The notes: generated from the sequence alone by a model not told the origin. Counted from the stretch's first letter, positions 1 to 11,692 are shown. The stretch is DNA of 64,000 nucleotides from Kryptolebias marmoratus (GCF_001649575.2 NC_051435.1:7251513-7315512), one strand, 5' to 3'. Numbers and translations: made by a program.

Positions 1-545
1 AATCCTCACTGAGGGTTACAACATCACCACTCACAGCTCAGTTTATCTCCAGAGGTTTATTACTCACTGCAAAGGAGACAATTTGATCATATCAAATATT
101 GTAAAACAAAGTAATCATTTGGAACAATGCATTAATAAGCATTTTTTTTGGCAGCAACACGTCTAGAACCAGTGGGGCCAGGGCCATGTTTACCTCTGTG
201 AAGCATCTCCTCTTCTTTTAACATCAGTCTGTAGCATTTAGGAACTGAGGAGGCCATTTTCTTCTTCATTGCTGAATATTTTTTTGGATGGAAGAATGTG
301 TTATTCTAAAACCTGTATAAACTTTTCTGCATTGATGGAGCCTTTCCAGATGTGTAAACTGCCCATGCCAAAGCCACTAATGCACCCCCATACCATTGGA
401 GAGGCAGCCTTTTGAACTAAACACTGACAACAGACTGAATGGACCCTCTCCTCTTCAGTGCTGATGATGTGGCGTCTGTGGTTTCCAAAAAGAATTTTCT
501 ATTTGATTCTTCTGACATCAGAACAATTCTCCTCTTTAAAAAGGG
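1..545 (-). mobile_element. Degraded Tc1/mariner-like transposon, copy 1
   Basis: Read on the minus strand, the stretch around 310-410 gives a transposase-like sequence with the module MVWGCIS, followed by a partly decayed region matching GSLHIWKGSIN in copy 2 (1811-2720). This resembles the catalytic core of Tc1-type transposases. The frame is broken and no long ORF remains, so the copy is dead. It begins at or before the window edge. It aligns over most of its length to the copy at 1811, with small indels, and both lie in the same orientation. Confidence 0.7.
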
Positions 546-615
546 GACTGGAGAGTGTGTTACAACTATCATGGGATACCACTTCTCAGCGTTCCCAGGA
601 AAGTTTCGTCTAGGG

Positions 616-829
616 CAGGGGTGGGCATTCCTGGTCCTCGAGAGCCGCTGTCCTGCATGTTTTACTTGTTTCCTTGCTCCAACACACCTGATTCAGTGGT
701 TAAATCACTTCTTCATGTCCTACAGAAGCCTGTTAATCACCCATTGATTCGAATCAGGTGTGTTGGAGCAGAAAAACAAATAAAACATGCAGGACAGCAG
801 CCCTCGAGGACTAGGAATGCCCACCCCTG
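616..829. mobile_element. hAT-type MITE with 8-bp target duplication
   Basis: A 214-bp near-palindromic element starting CAGGGGTGGGCA and ending TGCCCACCCCTG. It is flanked on both sides by the identical octamer GTCTAGGG (608-615 and 830-837). Terminal inverted repeats starting with CAG plus an 8-bp duplication are the signature of the hAT superfamily. There is no coding capacity. Two further copies occur at 4102-4315 (same 214-bp length) and 30692-30881. The insertion sits between the Tc1-like copy and the reverse-transcriptase remnant. Confidence 0.85.
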
Positions 830-849
830 GTCTAGGGTGTTAGAAGGGA

Positions 850-1333
850 GGCACCGACTGATTGTTGAACCTCGGACTCAGGAGCAGTCTAGTTTATTGT
901 TCCGGTTAGTGGAACAGTCGATCAGATCTTCACCCTTGTGGGGTTGCTTAGGGGGACATGGGAGTTTGGCCTTCCAGTTTGCATGTGTTTTGTGGATCTG
1001 GAGTAGGCTTATGACCGTGCTCCTCGAGGCATTCTGTGGGGGTTGCTGTGGGAGTATGGGGTGTCTGGGTTACTTTTGAGGGCTGTCCCATTCCATTCTT
1101 GGCACAAAGTGAAGCTTGTTCTCCGTGCGTGTTGGACTCTGCCAGGGCTGTCCCTTGTGTCCAATCTTGTTTGTGGTGTTCATAGACATGATCTCAAGAT
1201 GCAGTCATGGGGAGGTGTGTGTCTGGTTTGGAACCTCATGGTCTCGGCTCAGGTTTTTGCGGATGATGTGGTTTTGTTGGCGTCTTCAGGCCATGACCTT
1301 CAACATGCACTGGGACAGTTTGCAACCGAGTAG
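850..1333 (+). mobile_element. Non-LTR retrotransposon reverse-transcriptase remnant
   Basis: Plus-strand frames show pieces of a LINE reverse transcriptase: VRVGLCQGCPLCPILFVVFID at about 1122-1184 and FADDVVLLASS at about 1257-1290. The second contains the F-A-D-D catalytic motif of the polymerase palm. The pieces lie in different frames and the open frame stops after about 96 residues, so the copy is inactive and truncated at both ends. Its right end abuts the broken end of the odorant-receptor pseudogene at about 1333, which suggests that insertion or rearrangement joined the two. The clade was not assigned. Confidence 0.75.
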
Positions 1334-1666
1334 AGCTATTTCATCTGCTCTACAATATATGAAAAAGACCTGCAAGATACAACCAGCATAAGATATGACA
1401 TGAGTGTCAGCCAACAGGTCAAAGAGGAATTTCGGATGAAAGGCTGCTGTCCCATAAAGGCTGTTAAAGCACAGATTACACAAGAAGATGTACATGGGTT
1501 TATGAAGTTTTTCTTCAAGTATGATCGTAAGAATGAGAGACACATTCACAAGCAAAATCACACAGTAACAAAGCAGGTTTAGAGAGAAAAGAGTGACTCT
1601 GTACTTTGTCGTCATGTCCTTCAGGCCTGACAAGGTGAAGAACCCTATCATGGTTGCATTAATCAT
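1334..1666 (-). pseudogene. Truncated odorant receptor pseudogene
   Basis: From an ATG at 1666 the minus strand encodes about 110 residues typical of the start of a teleost class A odorant receptor: MINATMIGFFTLSGL, a first membrane helix (about 25-50) containing NVSLIL, the KPMYIFL motif after it, a second helix, and the conserved cysteine before TM3 (SYAGC). After IYCRADEIAL the similarity ends, before the expected MAYDRY motif, and the frame runs into antisense LINE sequence. An intact receptor is about 310 residues, so TM3 (rest) to TM7 are missing. Functional odorant receptors are single-exon, so the missing part is not in another exon. The family is clear; the subfamily is not. Confidence 0.8.
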
Positions 1667-1810
1667 TTTTTATCTGTCTCTAAAAACAATCATCTGAGCA
1701 GGTATCCCTGTCAGCTTCTGTTTTTCCCATCTATCTGCAACAGGCAGAGCTGAACTGATGAAATGTGTCGGCTGCGGCAAATCAGACCAGCAAACAGCGT
1801 GACGTCTTTA

Positions 1811-2720
1811 AATCCTCACCGAGGGTTACAACATCACCACTCACAGCTCAGTTTATCTCCAGAGGTTTATTACCCACTGCAAAGGAGACAATTTGATCAT
1901 ATCACAGAATGTAAAACAAAGTAAACCTTTGGAACAAAGCATTAGCAAGCGTTCAAATGTTAAAATGAAGAAATTGTTGAATTTTCTTGGCAGCAACACG
2001 TCTCAAACCAGTGGGGCCAGGGCCATGTTTACCTCTGTGAAGCATCTCCTCTTCTTTTAACATCAGTCTGTAGCATTTAGGAACGGACGAGGCCATTTTT
2101 TGTTATTTTTTGCTGGATATTTCGCTGTATGTATGTATATTATACAGGTTCCAAAACCTGTATAAACTTTGCTGCATTGATGGAGCCTTTCCAGATGTGT
2201 AAACTGCCCATGTCAAAGCCACTAATGCACCCCCATACCATCAGAGAGGCAGGCTTTGATAACAGGCTGGATGGTTTAGATCCATCTGGACTCAGAACAG
2301 TTCTCCTCTTTGCCTCTGTCCATTTTAAACGAGTTTTGGTCCAGAGAAGATGGCAGCGTTTTTGGATGGTGTTCTCATCTGGCTTCTTCTTTGCCTGATA
2401 GAGCTTTAAGCAGCATTTGTGGACAGCACGGTGAACTGTGTTTACAGACTGTGATCTGTGGAAGTGTTCCTGAGCCTATTAGTGATGTCCAGAACAGAAC
2501 CAGACCTGGTTTTAATGCAGTGGCCCCTGAGGGCCCCAAGATCACCAACATCCAGCCTTGACCTTTGACCTCAGAGATTTCTCCAGATTCTTAAAATCAT
2601 TTGATGATTTTATGAGCTGTAGATGATGAGATATTCAAAGTCTTCGCATTTTTCTGTTGAGGAAAACATTTTTTGGAACAATCCAACTTTGTGTGGTTTT
2701 GGGTTTTGTGTACATTTATA
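1811..2720 (-). mobile_element. Degraded Tc1/mariner-like transposon, copy 2
   Basis: Minus-strand translation around 2155-2260 reads PASLMVWGCISGF, then MGSLHIWKGSIN and FIQVLE. These are successive modules of a Tc1-like transposase. Further leftward and rightward blocks correspond to the rest of the transposase gene with many frame breaks. It is longer than the copy at 1-545 and parallel to it. The two copies frame the hAT MITE, LINE and odorant-receptor fragments. Confidence 0.72.
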
Positions 2721-4030
2721 GAAACAAAATGCACAAAACCTTTATTACTTTGATATTTTAAATTTGTAAGTACATATAAGCACTGTGGACATGCCCTTTA
2801 TCCTTGAAACTGAACCAACATTTAGGTATTTTATATCATAACATTAAACACGTCCTTAACTCCCTAACCATATCTAGGCTTATTATATATCTAACATCTT
2901 TTGTAAAATGAACATGTCAGTGTTTATTTTATCACGAAATGCGAACAGGGCCTGAGTTACTTATGTTATCATCTTGAACTTAACTTAACTCATTCTGTAA
3001 GAGCCCATCTCAAACCATGCTCCTTGGTGATGCTCTCAGCGTTGAAGCCAATGTGTTTGACAGTTACCTTACAGATAACCACTCACTAATGGGCACATCC
3101 AATAAATACAAACTACATGTTGGATTAATTTTGCAGGTAAAGGTGTTAAACTACTTGTTAGACAGAATAATGAGATGATTCATATGGATCTTTAATGCTG
3201 TGCTGAAAATAGCAACAGTTTAAAATGACTATTGTTTTAAGGAGTCCCAGAATTTCTCACTAAACTAATTAGTCTAAAAATCTTGGTACCTTCTATACTG
3301 AAGTATTTTCCAAATATCCTGTTTGACAACAACATAATAAAACTCCTAAAACAAGTGGCCTCCATCTTCCTGGGGGCGCCCCTGCAAACTCTGTGGGGGG
3401 GGGGGTTCAGAGACCCTAACAATTTGCAGCACTGTTATTATTTGATGTTATAAATTAAGGTTTTTTTGTATTTATTGCTAAAGGATGACAGAGAACAGCA
3501 CAGTATTTTTGTATTTTTTTTTTGTTTTGTTTTACTATGAGCCCTAAAACACAATCCTTAAATTTAAAATGGACAGGTAAGCTTTCTACTGTCTGACATC
3601 AGTGTCCTTGTTGAGGTGCAGAGGGAATTTGTGCAGAACAGAATAACATTTAAATTAATGTCCTGGGGATACAGAGGTGTAGTGGACCTATGACCCTGAG
3701 GTTTAATCATCATGTTTACGTGTTTTTCTGTGGCTCTGTGACGTTGCATTAAAACACGTGGGCGCTCCATCTCCAGCCGTTTCTTTTTCCTTTCAACTTA
3801 TAAAACTTCAGTTGTCAAAAACGCGACGGCCCCATGTGTTTAAGCCAAAAGCACCAGGTTGTTTCGCAGGAAATGTGCTCAGGTCAAGTTAAACTTTCTA
3901 AATTACAGTGGTGACTTTTTATCTTATCCCGATGACAGACAACAGTCACCTCTCTGTACTTAATTGCACCCAGTCCTTACAACTGGATCAAAAAAAGAGT
4001 TAGCACAGTTTAAATATCTGGCCTTGTGTC
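2721..4030. other. Intergenic, no gene seen
   Basis: AT-rich sequence with only short chance ORFs. A run of nine G occurs near 3396-3405. No exon, RNA gene or coding homology was recognised. Confidence 0.5.
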
Positions 4031-4093
4031 ACTTGAAGGAATGCATATCACCCGCTGCCTTTCACAGCAGAGTTTTAAAATCATCTTCTCTTC
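4031..4093 (+). mobile_element. Terminal fragment of the CGCC-TIR repeat family
   Basis: CTTGAAGGAATGCATATCAC and the following CCCGCTGCC match the left end of the element at 58752 (CCTTGAAGGAATGCACGTCG...). Only about 60 bp are present; the hAT-type MITE at 4102 follows directly. Confidence 0.6.
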
Positions 4094-4101
4094 TTCTAAA
4101 T

Positions 4102-4315
4102 CAGGGGTGGGCAATCCTGGTCCTGAAAGGCCACTATCCTGCATGTGTTCCTTGTTTCCCTGCTCCAACACACCTGATTCAGAGGTTAAATTGCCTCTTC
4201 ATGTTCTGCAGAAGCCTGGTAATGACGCATTGATTCAAATCAGGAGTGTTGGAGCAGAGAAACAAATAAAACATGCAGGATAGTGGCCCTCCAGGACCAG
4301 GGTTGCCCACCCCTT
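4102..4315. mobile_element. hAT-type MITE, second copy
   Basis: Starts CAGGGGTGGGCAA and ends TTGCCCACCCCTT, with one mismatch at the last base. It is 214 bp, the same length as the copy at 616. It is flanked by the identical octamer TTCTAAAT (4094-4101 and 4316-4323). The perfect duplication indicates a relatively recent insertion. Non-coding. Confidence 0.87.
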
Positions 4316-4323
4316 TTCTAAAT

Positions 4324-6299
4324 GACAGTTCAGTTGCAGTTATCCAAAAACCCTGAGTCTAATAGGTTGTGTTCATGTGTGACGCAACACGAAGATTGCT
4401 TACCTTGATGCACCAACCAACACCCACCCACCCCCAGCCGGCAGTCACCAAGCATCCCAAAGCCTGTTACAGTCTCATAAAGATCAACTAAATGTGAACC
4501 TGGTGCTGCTGTGAAAACACTCATCACAACATGATCGGAACGTCTTATAATCTGCTGCTGTCCGGTTCAAACATTCAAACAAAAGCTAAAAAACAGACAA
4601 AGTTTGGTTTCTAATATCTTGAGAAAAAAAGTCAGAGGGCTATTTAAAGTCTGTTTCTTTCTGCCACCATCAGAGCATCAGAATAAGAAACTTTGGGTTC
4701 TGCAGAGTTTGATTTCTGCTGCTTCTTTTAAAAAAACAAAACTTTCAAAAGGATTTCTACAACTTTTTTTGATTGATTGATTTGTTGATACTTGATCTTT
4801 TGTTCAGTATTTACATTTTTTCCCTCCAGAAAGAAAAATGAACAGAACATAATTAATTCAGTAGATAAATAAATAAGTATATAAATTTAAACAATTCTTA
4901 AACTGGGTTCAGTAAGAACACAAAATATAAAACACATCACTCTGTACAACAAACTTCTCAAGTAATGCTTCTGTTTTTTTACTTCTTTTAACTGGTCTTT
5001 TAAACAGTTTTAAGGTACTGTTTGCACATTTTGATTCATATTTTGAAAAATTTTTATTAATTTGCAGTAGTTAGTCAAGTTGTTGCTCTGTCTTGTTCAT
5101 TTTTTCAGTTTATTGTTTGTTTGTTTTTTGTCCGTTGCTGCAAAAAATAATATAATTTTTACTCTTTCATATGATGAGCCTGAATGTTTCACTGTTTAAA
5201 AAGCTCTTTGATCGTCTTATGATCGGAAAAAAGTACATTTTTGTCATTTAAACACCATCTTATGTGAATGCATTTGATACTGTGAAAATGCAAAACCGTA
5301 AAACTAAAACAGGAATTCAATTTAATAGTTGGAAACAATGACTTATCTACTATATATGGCTATAAGTCATTGGTTGGAAAGTTGATTTTTTTTGGAGGCT
5401 GTGTGTGGTCGTTACAGCCAGCAGAGGTTAGCATCACGCCACGCGGTGGAAACATCTCCTGGCTCCACCTGGAGCTGTTTGAGAACAGCCACAGAAGAGA
5501 TAAATCCCAGCACCTCTCTCTCTCTGAGGAACTTCCTTATTAGTGGAGGTTTTGGTGTTTAGACGAGTTAGAAACAGTAAAACATGGAGGCTGCAGAGTC
5601 CTCATTCTGTGCCTTTTTATTAGGATTAACTGTGACTTTCTTTCTTGTTGTTCACTGTTAGATAATACAAAATCATGATTTATGATTTATTACACCTGTA
5701 GTTTGTATATGTGATTTAAAACCACCACCTTTCTCCTCTTTAGTGAGGACATCCAGGAGTTCTGGTCCCACCTGAAGGGAGTTTGAGCTCAACTGACCTC
5801 AGATCAGTAAAAAGTTGCTGAGGTTTTCCAGGATGAAGATGATAAATAATATAACCTTAAAGAAACTCAAAGTTTGGACTGTATAATTGTAATTATAGCC
5901 ACATCAAGGCCTCACAGACATCGTTTACTTCGCTTTATTTGCTGTTTTCTGATGATGTATTGAAACCTGTCCGGAGATCCAGCCGTCGGTTCAGGTTCAA
6001 ACTGGTATGGTTGTTTATCCATTACTCCCCCCCAAGTCTTTCAGCATTTCTTTGTGTTCAAAAAAGGCCTTTTCTTCCATTTCCACTCGTAAACAACCAG
6101 ACAGTAGCGGTGTTCTTTGCCTGCCGTGGCACAGCGCTCGTCATGAACTCCGCCCCACAAATCATCCACTGAGGAAATTATTGATTCCAACACTAAAAAC
6201 TGTTTATTTAACTTTTAGGTCAAAAAACGGGTCCCTGAAATGTTGCCTGGATGTGTTTGACTAAATAACAAACATGAAATGTCAATTTATTTAGATCTG
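4324..6299. other. Intergenic, no gene seen
   Basis: AT-rich sequence with a few short chance ORFs (for example 5939-6264). No conserved protein motif, splice-consistent exon or RNA gene was recognised. Confidence 0.45.
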
Positions 6300-6660
6300 A
6301 TTTCAGTTCAGCTTTAAATTTTATTTTTAATCATTCACATTTCTTTTGAAATTTTTCTATTAAAACGTTTCAGTGAAACTTATTTATATTTTAATCTCTT
6401 GAAGCTTGTTTACATCTTTGCTTGAAACCTCTTAAATGTTTTTAACTTTACTTTTTATTAAAGCTTGTTTTACCTTTTTTACTGAACTTGTTCACGTTTT
6501 TTAAAGTTGTTTACATCTTTACTTAAAACCTGTTCACATTTTTTATTGAATATGTTCACTTTTTTACTAAAACTTTTTACTTTTTTTTGTTAAAACCTGT
6601 TTAAATTTTCCAGAACTTTTTTGATAAAACTTTGACTTTTTATGTTTTCTTTGGCGTTAG
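6300..6660. repeat. T-rich degenerate tandem array
   Basis: Phrases such as TTGTTTACATCTTTACTT, AAACCTGTTCACATTTTTTA and ACTTTTTACT recur roughly every 35-45 bp with many substitutions, giving a strongly T-biased strand. This is best read as a decayed low-complexity tandem repeat. Confidence 0.55.
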
Positions 6661-7082
6661 TTATTTTTAGGGTGCTTGTTGCTCGTCAGGAGGGAACAAG
6701 TAAAAGGTTTTATTTTGTGGTTTTGAGGCGTTCTCGCAGTATTTGACAGTAAACTTCCTGTCTCTTGTATTCATGGCCAACAGAGAGACTGATCCCTGAC
6801 ATTAACAGATTTCAGGTCAAACTTTTGCAGACTTTAAACCCTGAGGAGCAAACGTCTCACTAAAACTCCTGCAGAGAATAAAACAGTTTGATCCTTTCGC
6901 GATAATAAGGACTGAGTTAAGTAAAGATATGTGGGTGTCAGCTTATCATTTATTTACCAATAAACTCCACGTATGTTCATAAAACACTCAGATCTCCAGG
7001 TCCACATGAAGTGGGCCTGTTTTGTCAACTCAAGCTGAACTTATCTGAAAACAAAACGACAGGGATTACAAACTTTAACACT

Positions 7083-7088
7083 TTTATT
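7083..7088 (-). terminator. Candidate distal poly(A) signal for fzd7
   Basis: TTTATT on the plus strand is AATAAA on the minus strand. It lies about 2.9 kb downstream of the fzd7 stop, near the end of a stretch (7080-8690) with no other gene. A second, proximal candidate (TTTATT at 9866-9871) lies about 110 bp after the stop. Which one is used cannot be decided from sequence. Confidence 0.35.
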
Positions 7089-8709
7089 CAAACTGTACAC
7101 GTACAATGGGCTTATCTCATTTTTTTTAAAAATACAAGTAAAAAAAGACAAAAAAAAAATGAGCATCCCCCATAAATACAATGATTTAACAGCACAGCAG
7201 AGTCTGTGTTTTTTTGCTGGTTTGCGTGTGTCCTGCTAACAAAAAACACCAGTTTTCCTTCTGAAAACAGAACAACAACAAACAACCGGGCAGACACAAA
7301 CACGATGACTCTGTTTGGTAAAAACTGGATGTAAAGAAGTTTTCACTTGCTTTCCGACTCAGTCGTTTGAGCAGAAATTACATAAAGCTTGAGGTATGTC
7401 GCATATCCATGTGTGTGTGGGGGGGAGACAAAAAAATTAAAATAAAAAGAGACACGGTTTTATATACAAACCGCTTTTAAATACAGAATGAAGATGGGTA
7501 TAAAGTATGCACATTTCTTAGTATTAAGGGCAGAGCTCGACATTCGATTACCCACAATGCCAACTCTGTGGAAGGTCATAAAGCTGCGAGCTGTTCCTCG
7601 GCGCTGCAGAGTACCTCCATTCATTACTTATAAAGCCAAGCATGCAGGAAAATGTGCTTTATGACGAGAAACAGAAGGTCCTGGCAGTCAGATGCAGCTG
7701 ACTCAGCCTTGGCACACAAAAAATTTTTAAAAATACAAATTTTATTGTTTAGTCTAAGAGGTGAAAATGGCTCGTTTCGAACAGCCGAGTGAACCGCAAG
7801 CAGCAGCGATGGAACTGTGACTCACCGCGTAACAGAGACGTTCTACGCGTAGTTTTATCACTTTAAATAAAAAGGATTGACTCTCAAGACAACAACTTGA
7901 GTTTCCCCCCCTCTTGTATTAAAAGGCTAAAAGTTAAGGTTAAAAAAAGTAATGACTTCTCCCCTCGTCACCTGGTTAAACTGTCATTCAGTGTCCTATT
8001 TCCAAAATATAAACCAACTTTCTACATGTTATGCACTGAGGTGATTCTACGCTGCATTGTCCAGATAAAAAAAATACTCCAACGTGACCTCCGACCTTCT
8101 TCTCGACGTTTCTCTAACAAATAAGACCGTCAAACGTTAAAAATAAAAGGAAAAAGCACAGACGCGGCGGAGAAAACACATGCAGTCTTCTCCGCTTCTG
8201 TAAAAGTAGCCTGGATACTAAAATAACAAAGTTCAGTCTGCTTGTAAAGACACATAACACTTCATGTCATTTTTTTTCTTTTTTGTTTTTAAAAGTAAGG
8301 CAAGTCGGGTTACACTGAGCAGAGTACGGGTGTAAACTTGTACAGTCGACTCAATCCAAGATGAAATAACATCAGAGCTTTTGTACTCCCACGGATTAAA
8401 TCTGGATCACTGAAATGGTGCTTTGGGTGTCTTAAAAGCTTTAAAAAAAGTCTTTTTGATGGTTAAAGAGACCACACACGGAGACCAACAATGAGCTGTT
8501 GTGTGGTCTTCATAAAAATGCAAAATCCAGGTCAACCTGTAGTGTAACAGTAACTTTTTTTTCTTGTTTCTTTCAGAATAACTGTGCAAACCAGTAAAAA
8601 AAAAATAAAAATAAAACTTCATTCATCTTCGGAGTGAACATTCAGAACAAGAGTAAAAAAAGGTTCATCAGTCTGGAACGATAAAAACAAAACTAAAAGA
8701 GTAATAATA

Positions 8710-9333
8710 AATGCATGTCGCCCGCCGCCTTTTCTGACAGAGCTTTTAAATTGAAAGGGGGCGGAGCTGGAGCCATTTTGGTTGGATCACGTGCATGGCG
8801 CTGATTGAGATTAGTTAGCGGTCCGGGTACGAGTCGGCGACGACTGTCAGCTACTACCACAGGAAGAAAAACACTAAACATCTGTGACTCCTGCTGGCAA
8901 AATGAGTCAGGGTACGTAGTAAAAAAGCGTTTAATATAAAGGTTTAAATTCCATTTACCATTCTTCTCTGCCAGGAAGTCCCTTTGTATAATGTTTGGTA
9001 TAAAGTTTAAATACACGTCAGGAACTCCTGGAAACAAAACTAGCTTGTTGCTGAGAGACGAATTGCCAAATTTCAACAAATTCTGTCCCATTTTGAAGCT
9101 TTTGAGAAGGACAATTTTAAAGCAACGATACCGAAAATTTCCTCTGGACTCATTTTGCCAGCTCAGACCATATTTTTGTGATTTCAACACTTTTTTAGTT
9201 TGTGGCGGCCATCTTAAACGTCCTGCAGATGAACATCTTAGACCCTTTTTTCTAAAGGTTTCATTCAAACCCGTCCTCTGGTTCTTGAGATATTTTGGGG
9301 CAAAAACATGATCACCTTCGGCGGCGGGCGATT
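8710..9333. mobile_element. CGCC-TIR element, near-complete copy
   Basis: The left end reads AATGCATGTCGCCCGCCGCC and the right end GGCGGCGGGCGAT, an inverted pair. Inside are the family phrases TCAGCTACTACCAC (about 8851-8864) and GGTTCTTGAGATATTTTG (about 9280-9297), also found in the copies at 15.1, 18.0, 24.7, 53.2, 58.8 and 61.5-62.3 kb. Two opposed ORFs of 191 and 106 codons cover it, but neither resembles a transposase. It lies in the 3' flank of fzd7 and would be in the 3' UTR if the distal poly(A) site is used. Confidence 0.7.
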
Positions 9334-9979
9334 AAAAGCTCTCTTGGCACATAAAGACAAACTCACGAGTTGATGAATTATCCCTCCTGTCAAAACAGAG
9401 GAGATTGTGCTCTTAAAGCTTCCGAGTCTCCGACTAAAAGCAGAGTAATTTATGTTTAGTCTAGGCATCATTTCCCAGCTTGTTGCAGGGGATAAACCTT
9501 TGACCTTTCCGCCGCAGTCGAGACAAACTGCTTGACGCCTCAGTTCGTCCCGTTAAAAAAACTCAGGGGTTGGACAGGGAGTATGCAAAAAAAAAAAAAA
9601 CGAGAGCGTTGAAATGAAAGCTATCTGACCTCATTTTCATTGTGTTATATTCAGAGAACATCAGTGGCTAAAAGGCCGCACGGTAGCAGAAAAACGTGCG
9701 ATATTGTTGTGTAATTATTGATACCAGGTTGTTTCAAACCCTCACATTCTCTTCTGTCATCTAAACCAGAAGTGGGCTTAGAGGCCAGCGAGAGTCCGTT
9801 GGATCCACCACGCGTCATTCGTGCGGAACATGAGTTCATGGTTCTTGAAATATAACGGCCTGTGATTTATTGCAGTCCAAGCAGTCCTTTGTGATACTGC
9901 GATGACGAGAAAACGTATATAATGTGCAGCCCAATAAGTGGCCTTAGTTTTACTCCAAAAAACAACAAAAAAAAGAACT

Positions 9980-11692
9980 TCACACTGTCGTCTCCCCGTG
10001 GTTCCCGTTGCTCAGACGCTTGTAGAACCGCTGCCAGGACTGCAGGGTCTTCCCGGACCAGACCCAGAAACCGGAGGTGATCCCGACTATCATGGTCATC
10101 AGGTATTTGATCATAAACACGGTGAAGTCCGGGGTCATGGGGGCGAAGTTGTGCACCGGACAGGGCATGGCGAAGCTCTTGCAGGTGTGCATGTGCCAGG
10201 TCCGCTCCCAGTGCTCCCTGAAGGCCTGCTCGTAGAAGTAGCAGGCGATCACTATGGTGGCCGGGACCGTGTAGAGCACGCTAAAGACGCCGATCCGAAC
10301 CATCAGCTTCTCCAGCTTCTCCGTCTTGGTGCCGTCGTGCTTCATGATGGTGCGGATCCGGAACAGGGACACGAAGCCGGCAAGCAGGAAGGACGTGCCG
10401 ATGAACAAGTAGACGAACAGCGGGGCCAGGACAAAGCCGCGGAGGGCGTCCACGTTGAAGATCCCCACGAAGCACACCCCGGTCAGCACATCTCCGTCCA
10501 CCTGGCCCATGGCGAGGATGGTGATGGTCTTGATGGCGGGGACGGCCCACGCGGCCAGGTGGAAGTACTGGGAGTTGGCTTCTATGGCCTCGTGGCCCCA
10601 TTTCATCCCGGCGGAGAGGAACCACGTCAGGGACAGGATCACCCACCAGATGGAGCTGGCCATGCCGAAAAAGTACAACACCATGAAGAGAATGGTGCAG
10701 CCCTCCTTCTTTGTCCCCTGGGCCACAGTCCTGTACCCGTCCGCTTTGAATCTATCCACACAGACCACTTTGTCCTCCAGGAAGAAGCCGGCTGCGTACG
10801 CCAGAGCCACCATGAAGTAGCACCCAGACAGGAAGATGATGGGCCGCTCGGGGTACCGGAACCGCCTCATGTCCACCAAATACGTGAGAACCGTGAACAA
10901 GGTGCTCACACAGCACAGGATGGACCAGATGCCCACCCACAGGCGGCCGAACTTCACCTCGTCCTCACGGAAATACATGATCCCACTGGGCTTTGTGGGC
11001 TCGCAGGGGGCCCCGCAGTCTTTGACCCCCATGAATCTGTAGCCCAGGTAGGGGGGCACCTCCAGCTTCAGGGGGCAGGAGAAGTGGTGCTGCTGGTTGT
11101 TATGGGGAGGTCGGTGAGGGGGTCGACCCCCCATGGGAGGGAGGGTCACGGGATCGTGCGGGTAAGGGGACGCGGAGGCAGGACTGCTGGGCTCCGACGT
11201 GTTCTGGCCCACGCAGATCTCGCCGGCCCCGTGGACGGGGAAAGCCTCGCAGCGGAGCCGCTCGGGCCACTGGAAGCCGAACTTGTTCATCAGGGCTTCG
11301 CACCCCTGGCGCGCGCGCTCACACAGCGACCGGCACGGCGGGATGGCCTGCTCCAGCACCGTGCACACGGGCGCGTACATGGAGCACAGGAAGAACTTCA
11401 GGTCCGCGGAGCACTGGACCTTCACCAGCGGGTAGAACTGGTGCACCTCGAGGCCGGCGTCCTCCTGGTTCGTGTGGCCCAGGAGGTTCGGCATGATGGT
11501 CTGGTTGTAGGCGATGTCGGTGCAGAGCGGGATGGAGATGGGCTGGCAGAAGCCGTGCTCCGGGACGGATATCCCGCTCTCGCTGTTGTAATGTTGGGCC
11601 GAAGCCGGCGGGAGAACCAGCCCGCAGGTCCCGCACAGCAGCCACACGATCCGCAGCGACACGGAGCCGCTGGTGAACCTGGCCGCCGCCAT
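9980..11692 (-). CDS. fzd7: Frizzled class receptor 7 (Wnt receptor), complete single exon
   Basis: Encodes 570 residues, against about 574 in mammalian FZD7. Residues 1-32 form a hydrophobic signal peptide ending near PASAQHYN. The extracellular cysteine-rich domain (about 34-160) has all ten cysteines and reads [20 protein letters not shown] through [10 protein letters not shown], including the NQT and NTS glycosylation sites. A His/Pro-rich linker follows, then seven membrane helices (from [18 protein letters not shown] to [20 protein letters not shown]). The cytoplasmic tail has the Dishevelled-binding KTLQSW (548-553) and a PDZ-binding end, ETTV. The protein binds Wnt ligands at the plasma membrane and signals through Dishevelled to beta-catenin and planar-polarity pathways. 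An intronless coding region is normal for FZD7. The body and [19 protein letters not shown] stretches fit FZD7 better than FZD1 or FZD2, and the N-terminus lacks the long FZD1 extension. Teleosts can carry fzd7a and fzd7b; which one this is was not resolved. The start is the only ATG before the signal peptide. Confidence 0.96.
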   Translation of the reverse strand: MAAARFTSGSVSLRIVWLLCGTCGLVLPPASAQHYNSESGISVPEHGFCQPISIPLCTDIAYNQTIMPNLLGHTNQEDAGLEVHQFYPLVKVQCSADLKFFLCSMYAPVCTVLEQAIPPCRSLCERARQGCEALMNKFGFQWPERLRCEAFPVHGAGEICVGQNTSEPSSPASASPYPHDPVTLPPMGGRPPHRPPHNNQQHHFSCPLKLEVPPYLGYRFMGVKDCGAPCEPTKPSGIMYFREDEVKFGRLWVGIWSILCCVSTLFTVLTYLVDMRRFRYPERPIIFLSGCYFMVALAYAAGFFLEDKVVCVDRFKADGYRTVAQGTKKEGCTILFMVLYFFGMASSIWWVILSLTWFLSAGMKWGHEAIEANSQYFHLAAWAVPAIKTITILAMGQVDGDVLTGVCFVGIFNVDALRGFVLAPLFVYLFIGTSFLLAGFVSLFRIRTIMKHDGTKTEKLEKLMVRIGVFSVLYTVPATIVIACYFYEQAFREHWERTWHMHTCKSFAMPCPVHNFAPMTPDFTVFMIKYLMTMIVGITSGFWVWSGKTLQSWQRFYKRLSNGNHGETTV

